The translations under genes and the position numbers were made by a program. A stretch of DNA of 64,000 nucleotides. It comes from Weissella coleopterorum. Its GTDB lineage: Bacteria; Bacillota; Bacilli; Lactobacillales; Lactobacillaceae. This document shows, one piece after another, positions 59,801 to 64,000 of the stretch. The notes under the pieces were generated by a model. The model ran no database searches and was not told the DNA's origin. It saw only the letters and a program-made list of their open reading frames with translations. How positions within the stretch are numbered: position 1 is the stretch's first letter; every line of letters begins with the position of its first letter. Where the stretch lies: assembly GCF_011304355.1 (NCBI RefSeq), contig NZ_CP049888.1, forward strand, positions 1,302,001 through 1,366,000, given 5' to 3'.

Positions 59801-60943
59801 TTATTTACTTTTCTTCCAAACTACCAATCCAGACATTGAAGCTAGCATAACACTCACAATCCCAGCTAACGTCAAATTTTGTGCACCTGTCTTTGGTAAT
59901 AAAGTACGATTATTTTTTTCAACATTTTTAGATTTTTGATTCTTTGAATTTGTAGTTCCTAAATCTGAACTACTATTTGTATCACCACCTACAACATTGC
60001 CATCAGTTTCATCATGTGTTTTATCGTTATTATCAACTGTCGGTTTCGTTGGTGTATTGGTCCCAGGATTCGCGGGCTTCGTTGGTGTATTGGTGCTTGG
60101 ATTTGCAGGCATTGTTGGTGTATTAGTGCTTGGGTCGTTATCAACTAAAGTATTTGTTAAATTATTACCATCGATCTTAGTTGTATAATTATTGACCGTA
60201 TTTTCACTAATTGTATATGTGTACGGATTATTATCCTTATCTGACACCGGTAAATCAATAAAGGTATACTTCCAATTAGCTGCCTCATCTACCACCTTAC
60301 TATCAATTTTAGTTCCATTTCTCAATAGATTAACTGTAATGTTATTCGGGCGTAATCCTTTTTTGTTGTTATTATCAACCCAAGTTTTTTGCCCGTCAAC
60401 CGCAATCGTATTAATGTAATTCCAATAATAATTAACGTTCGTTCTAAAAAGCACATTATTATTTTCGATTTTATTGCGATCAATATTAACCGTTAAGATT
60501 ATTTGTTCGCCTTTAGCCATTTTTATATTGGACGTGACACTATCATTGATTTCTAATCCACTCGTTTGTACGCCTGCATAAATTTTATTATCAACAAAAT
60601 GATATTGACTAGCATTTAATGTTTGTTCAACACCATTTACCTTGAGCGTAACAGATTTAATTGTTGAAGTTGTCACATTAATTTTACCATCTACATAATC
60701 AAAGTAATCCGCAAGTGAGGGTGAACTAACATAGCTAGCTCCGTTATGATCATCTGTTACTTCAACAGTTGACTTAACTTGTTTCGTGCTAGCATCAATA
60801 TCATTTAAATCTTCATGAATTGTTAATGTTCCTTTGACATTCTCTGCATGAACTGATTGTTGTAACCCAGTCATTGCAAGCATGGCAAAAATCATTACCA
60901 ATATATTCAAAATTCGCTTATTTATATTCTGACTAATCATCAT
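59801..60943 (-). CDS. LPXTG surface protein with Cna-B domain
   Basis: 380 residues: signal peptide to about 33 (MTGLQQSVHAE), an N-terminal unknown domain, a Cna B-type domain (about 180-270, GQKTWVDNNNKK...YTYTISENTV), a Pro/Thr-rich repeat stalk (units of 11 residues) and the wall anchor LPKTGAQN, hydrophobic stretch, KKSK. Likely a pilus- or adhesin-type subunit anchored by sortase. It follows the second large adhesin by 25 bases, so same operon. Confidence 0.85.
   Translation of the reverse strand: MMISQNINKRILNILVMIFAMLAMTGLQQSVHAENVKGTLTIHEDLNDIDASTKQVKSTVEVTDDHNGASYVSSPSLADYFDYVDGKINVTTSTIKSVTLKVNGVEQTLNASQYHFVDNKIYAGVQTSGLEINDSVTSNIKMAKGEQIILTVNIDRNKIENNNVLFRTNVNYYWNYINTIAVDGQKTWVDNNNKKGLRPNNITVNLLRNGTKIDSKVVDEAANWKYTFIDLPVSDKDNNPYTYTISENTVNNYTTKIDGNNLTNTLVDNDPSTNTPTMPANPSTNTPTKPANPGTNTPTKPTVDNNDKTHDETDGNVVGGDTNSSSDLGTTNSKNQKSKNVEKNNRTLLPKTGAQNLTLAGIVSVMLASMSGLVVWKKSK
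60042..60136 (-). repeat. 33-bp tandem repeat, about three copies
   Basis: Encodes NTPTKPANPGT-like 11-residue stalk units; GTTGGTGTATT recurs at 60048, 60081 and 60114. Prone to copy-number change. Confidence 0.85.
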
Positions 60944-60968
60944 AATTTGTTTTCCCTTTTCAAATCGA

Positions 60969-62981
60969 TTACTTTCTTTTCTTCCAAACGACTAATCCAG
61001 CTAATGAAGCTATTACAACACTCACAATTCCAATTAGTGTCAACTTTTGTGCTGAAGTCTTCGGTAACATCGTTTCAACATTATTAACTACCCGGTTTAC
61101 AACATTATTCGTTGTTTCGTTCTTGGCATTAGTATTTGAATCCGTCTGGTTATCCGGTGTATTCGGCTGAACTGGTTCACTTGGCTTTACACTATTTTCA
61201 TCATTCTTAGTGTAAATATATGTCACGGTTTGTGCCTTATCAGTAAACTCGCCGTTGGTTGATCCCTTAACTTCCTTGAAAGTATATCCAGTAAGCTCTT
61301 TCTTTTCAGTCGTATACTTATCGCCAACATTTCCACGCTTAGTCTCTGACTTGGCAATTGCTTTTCCATTCTCATCCATATACTTGACGGTTACATCCGC
61401 CCCTTTTTCAGGATTCTTAGTATAAACGTAAGTTACTGTTTGACCACTTGCCTTAAAGATACCATTTTCTGTGCCCTGGACTTTTTTAAACGTGTAGCCG
61501 CTAATATCTTTTTGTTTCGTCGTATAATGATCTCCCGCTTTACCAGTCAAAGCTTCCGATTTGGCTAATTCTCGGTTAGCCTCGTCTACATATTTAACTG
61601 TCACTTTCCCATTGACAACCGGCTTTGTTGGCGTTGCGGTGGTAACTTTTTTGTAAACCATCGTAACCGTTTGAGCTTGATCGGTAAATTTACCTATCTC
61701 ATTGCCAGCTTGCGATTTTTCAAAGATATACCCAGATATATTCTTTTTGGTTACTGTGTATGGTTCATTAATATCACCACTTAATGAAGTATCGGGGCTG
61801 ATCGTCTTTCCGTCTTCATTTACATATTTGACGGTTACATCCGCACCCGGTTTAACCACAGGTTGCCAAACATACGCGCCTGCATCTCGGTCGCCCTGGT
61901 AGTTAGCTTGGAATTCCTTCCCACTCCAAACGTTTTTGCCCTTTGGAAAATCTGGCGTCCCATCGCCAATGTTTTGCCACTTCCCCGTATATTCTATGCC
62001 AGCTTTTTCATTAATAGTCATATATTTCAATTCAGGGTCATATATTTCACCATCATTATGGTGGAATTGTAATTTATCTCCTAAAATCACCTCGAAAAGA
62101 CCGAGACCATTAAGAAAAAGCGAAGTATTCGCTTTGGATGTATCAAAACTGCTTATATTTAATACATTAAGTCCTATCATTCCTGAAAACATAACTCCCA
62201 TATCTGTCACATTCGAGGTGTTCCAAGTACTCAAATCTAATTCGGACCACTTTGCGTCCGTTATTGGTTTATTTTTATTATTAATTGATTCTGGGTCAAA
62301 CGTCGCGGTAGCAAACATCCAGCCCATATCCGTAACTTTAGAAGTATCAAAATTTTTCATATTAAATCCATCGGAATTAATATGAGCCAAACTAAACATA
62401 CCTGCCATATTCGTTACATTCGAGGTATCCCAATTGTCTAACTGATTTGCAAAATCTAAATAGGATTTGTCATCTCCCGCAAACATATTCCGCATCATAG
62501 TTACATTTGATACATCAACTTGGTTTAATCCACTGTTTTTATTAATACCTCCTCCAGAAAATAACATTGAGGCATCCCCATTAATTTTTAATGGCCCATC
62601 GATTTTATAAACAGTGTCGTTATTATCAAAAATATCCCGTAACCCATCAATATCATGAATTGGCTCTGGATTAGTGACTTCACCCGCTGGAACATGCACA
62701 ATCAACTTGGTGGCATCGCTACTATCCGGCACAACAGTAATATTCAATCCCGAATCTCCCCATGGAAATGTTTGAACTGCTAGCGGATTATTTATTGGTG
62801 CTTTTTTAACATTATTTAGATTATCTTTAACGTTTTTACTAGGCTTATCAGAATTACTTTGAAACGTTTCAGCATCAATTGAACTCATTTTTGTCTGTGT
62901 ATCAGCCAAGGCCACCAAAGGATTAATCAAGCCAAGGATCGTTGTGCTTAGTAATAAGCACTTTCCAATATTAGTTTTCAT
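60969..62981 (-). CDS. LPXTG-type adhesin, BspA-like repeats plus three MucBP domains
   Basis: Intact 670-residue paralogue of adhesin A: signal peptide to about 27 (TILGLINPLVALAD), DUF285-like repeats (about 110-330, e.g. WDTSNVTNMAGMFS), three MucBP domains (about 385-590) and anchor LPKTSAQK, hydrophobic stretch, KKRK. MucBP binds mucus glycans in the family. Start has GGGAG 8 bases upstream. First gene of a two-gene operon with the Cna-B protein. Confidence 0.9.
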   Translation of the reverse strand: MKTNIGKCLLLSTTILGLINPLVALADTQTKMSSIDAETFQSNSDKPSKNVKDNLNNVKKAPINNPLAVQTFPWGDSGLNITVVPDSSDATKLIVHVPAGEVTNPEPIHDIDGLRDIFDNNDTVYKIDGPLKINGDASMLFSGGGINKNSGLNQVDVSNVTMMRNMFAGDDKSYLDFANQLDNWDTSNVTNMAGMFSLAHINSDGFNMKNFDTSKVTDMGWMFATATFDPESINNKNKPITDAKWSELDLSTWNTSNVTDMGVMFSGMIGLNVLNISSFDTSKANTSLFLNGLGLFEVILGDKLQFHHNDGEIYDPELKYMTINEKAGIEYTGKWQNIGDGTPDFPKGKNVWSGKEFQANYQGDRDAGAYVWQPVVKPGADVTVKYVNEDGKTISPDTSLSGDINEPYTVTKKNISGYIFEKSQAGNEIGKFTDQAQTVTMVYKKVTTATPTKPVVNGKVTVKYVDEANRELAKSEALTGKAGDHYTTKQKDISGYTFKKVQGTENGIFKASGQTVTYVYTKNPEKGADVTVKYMDENGKAIAKSETKRGNVGDKYTTEKKELTGYTFKEVKGSTNGEFTDKAQTVTYIYTKNDENSVKPSEPVQPNTPDNQTDSNTNAKNETTNNVVNRVVNNVETMLPKTSAQKLTLIGIVSVVIASLAGLVVWKKRK
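61210..61710 (-). repeat. 501-bp repeat copy B (MucBP domains)
   Basis: Partner of 57551-58051; differences are scattered single bases. Recent duplication or gene conversion is likely. Confidence 0.85.
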
Positions 62982-63032
62982 ACTACCTACTCCCGAAGTA
63001 ATTTACATAAAATTATCATTTATTATTTTTAA

Positions 63033-63038
63033 ATTATA
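63033..63038 (-). promoter_or_regulatory. -10 box of adhesin B operon
   Basis: TATAAT in the context GATATATAATTT, 66 bases downstream of site 2. Confidence 0.5.
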
Positions 63039-63104
63039 TATCTAAAGATAGACGATAATTTTCCGGTTTTTTATCAGGTAACATTAAAATATTAATAGAA
63101 TTAT

Positions 63105-63118
63105 GTAACAAATGTAAC
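63105..63118. promoter_or_regulatory. PrfA-box-like site 2 (adhesin B operon)
   Basis: GTAACAAATGTAAC, the exact reverse complement of site 1 and at the same distance from its TATAAT. Confidence 0.6.
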
Positions 63119-63248
63119 CTTAAAACAACCGATTTAATTACATAAAAAAATCGCTTCAACAATTAAGTCAGAGCGAACATGCCAGCGGGCAAATCTTTAA
63201 TTTTTAATCAAAAAAAACGCAAAACACAACATATTTACCACAAAAACC

Positions 63249-63276
63249 ACGTAATTTAGATTATCCTAATTTACGT
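63249..63276 (-). terminator. Terminator of tmRNA
   Basis: ACGTAAATTAG / CTAAATTACGT with one mismatch and GGTTTTTG following on the minus strand, 70 bases after the tmRNA 3' end. Confidence 0.65.
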
Positions 63277-63345
63277 TATATCATTTAAAACGTTGATATA
63301 TAAAGGTTTGTGTATCCTGTTTTTACGTTAATTAGTTTTATATTA

Positions 63346-63703
63346 TGGAGCCGAGGGGAGTTGAACCCCTGTCCTAGTACCTTGATACTAATACATCTAC
63401 GTTCATAGTTAATTAATTTAAACTTCACCCGCGGCACGCCAATCAACAAGGCGATCCTTTAGGCTAATCTGATTATCCTCTTCATAACAACTTCAGATGG
63501 GAGTGTTACGCGCAGACCATAATTATTATGACTAACTAAACTGGATGGTCACCAGTCGCGTTAGTTTGGTTCACTGGTTATTAAGCAGCGAAAGCCAAGT
63601 TGTTTGAATTTTTTGCAGTTAATTCGTCTGAGTGGATTATAGGGCCACAACCCCTAAACGCAATATTAGCTCAAACAGCACTAGTCGATTCCGGAACGAC
63701 CCC
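63346..63703 (-). ncRNA. ssrA: tmRNA (SsrA)
   Basis: Transfer-messenger RNA. Acceptor GGGGTCG (5' end 63703) pairs CGGCTCC near the 3' end with A at 63346; GTTCAACTC forms the T loop. CCA is not encoded. The tag frame runs from 63616 (GCA) to TAA at 63581 and reads AKNSNNLAFAA, ending in the hydrophobic pattern needed for proteolysis. About 358 bases. A TATAAT lies at 63720-63715. Confidence 0.95.
63581..63616 (-). CDS. tmRNA proteolysis tag, AKNSNNLAFAA
   Basis: Eleven codons and a stop inside tmRNA. The ribosome resumes on the GCA codon at 63616. The C-terminal LAFAA takes the place of the usual LAA/VAA ends. Confidence 0.9.
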   Translation of the reverse strand, partial: AKNSNNLAFAA

Positions 63704-63741
63704 CGTACCCCCTTATTATAGCTGATTTTGATATAAAAAGA

Positions 63742-63770
63742 AAACCGGATCTGTCTAACAGTTCCGGTTT
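63742..63770 (-). terminator. Terminator of the penicillin-binding protein gene
   Basis: AAACCGGA / TCCGGTTT stem with T run TCTTTTT on the minus strand. Confidence 0.75.
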
Positions 63771-63778
63771 GCTTAAAA

Positions 63779-64000
63779 TTATTTATTAACAAAGGTATTT
63801 TCGAGGTAATCAACTGCATTTTTAGCTACCACATCTGCTTGTGGATTTTTATTATTTCCATTTACCACAGAATCTTCGACTACAAAAATCCCCGTAAATT
63901 TATTGTTTTGTAAATCGTGAATGGAAACAAGTGCGTTTTGATTATTGTTTCCAGTCTCAGCAGTTCCTGTTTTAGCGGCAAGTTTATAACCCTCATTGTA
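63779..64000 (-). CDS. Penicillin-binding protein, C-terminal end (probable class B)
   Basis: Last 73 residues of a transpeptidase running off the window. KLAAKTGTAE at the start of the visible part is the KTG active-site motif, followed by FTGIFVVEDSV and a C-terminal helix. Class B is suggested by the short tail after KTG. The gene has its own terminator and precedes tmRNA on the same strand. Confidence 0.8.
   Translation of the reverse strand, partial: YNEGYKLAAKTGTAETGNNNQNALVSIHDLQNNKFTGIFVVEDSVVNGNNKNPQADVVAKNAVDYLENTFVNK

Noticed and set aside
63150..63172. Second tmRNA terminator
   Set aside because: The hairpin has only four-pair ends and lies 180 bases past tmRNA; I treat it as the adhesin cassette repeat instead.

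Overview
The window looks like chromosome of a low-GC heterofermentative lactic acid bacterium, most likely Weissella or a near relative in the Leuconostoc group. This rests on Lactobacillales-type neighbourhoods (yqeG-yqeH-yhbY-nadD-yqeK-rsfS-yqeM-tmcAL; yvlD-hprK-gpsA-galU-trxB; efp-asp23-nusB), PTS/HPr control with cre sites, a Rex repressor, GNAT-rich accessory stretches and LPXTG/MucBP surface proteins. Genus level is inference. Almost all genes lie on the minus strand.

Layout: 1-11 kb holds an ABC-F ATPase, rex, mutS and the ribosome-biogenesis/NAD operon. 11-14.4 kb holds a LysM protein, pgk and gap. 14.8-16.7 kb has tRNA-Arg(CCG) followed by a phage-like lysogeny module (repressor, ImmA-like protein, divergent small membrane protein). 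16.7-24 kb holds a nuclease, tag, eno, tpiA, ptsHI and trxB. 24-30 kb holds galU, gpsA, hprK, yvlD, a probable structured RNA, an MFS pump and a universal stress protein. 30-35 kb is a cyclophilin and potABCD with a tiny extra ORF. 35-42 kb is translation: fusA, rpsG, rpsL, infC-rpmI-rplT, nusB, asp23, efp. 42-46.6 kb holds DUF368, pgi, galM and an orphan regulator. 46.8-54.4 kb is accessory metabolism and transport: a cytosine deaminase-type enzyme, a guanine-riboswitch-controlled NCS2 permease, three GNATs, MarR and an SMR pump with an attenuator-like leader. 54.4-63 kb is a surface-adhesion region with a PrfA-like Crp/Fnr regulator and three sortase-anchored proteins. tmRNA and the end of a penicillin-binding protein close the window.

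Two themes stand out. First, six genes (mutS, yqeK, hprK, galM, a B3/4-domain gene and one adhesin) are broken by single-base indels, every one in or at the edge of a G/C homopolymer, and two more reading frames carry in-frame stop codons. The homopolymer cases may be a systematic read error or a real mutator signature; mutS itself is hit. Second, a 14-bp PrfA-box-like sequence lies 66, 66 and 67 bp upstream of TATAAT in the promoters of both large adhesins and of the PrfA-like regulator, which suggests an autoregulated adhesin regulon.

Central carbon control is well represented: HPr, Enzyme I and HPr kinase are encoded here, and cre-like sites lie at ptsH, gap, gpsA and galM, so carbon-catabolite regulation through CcpA can be inferred although ccpA itself is not in the window.
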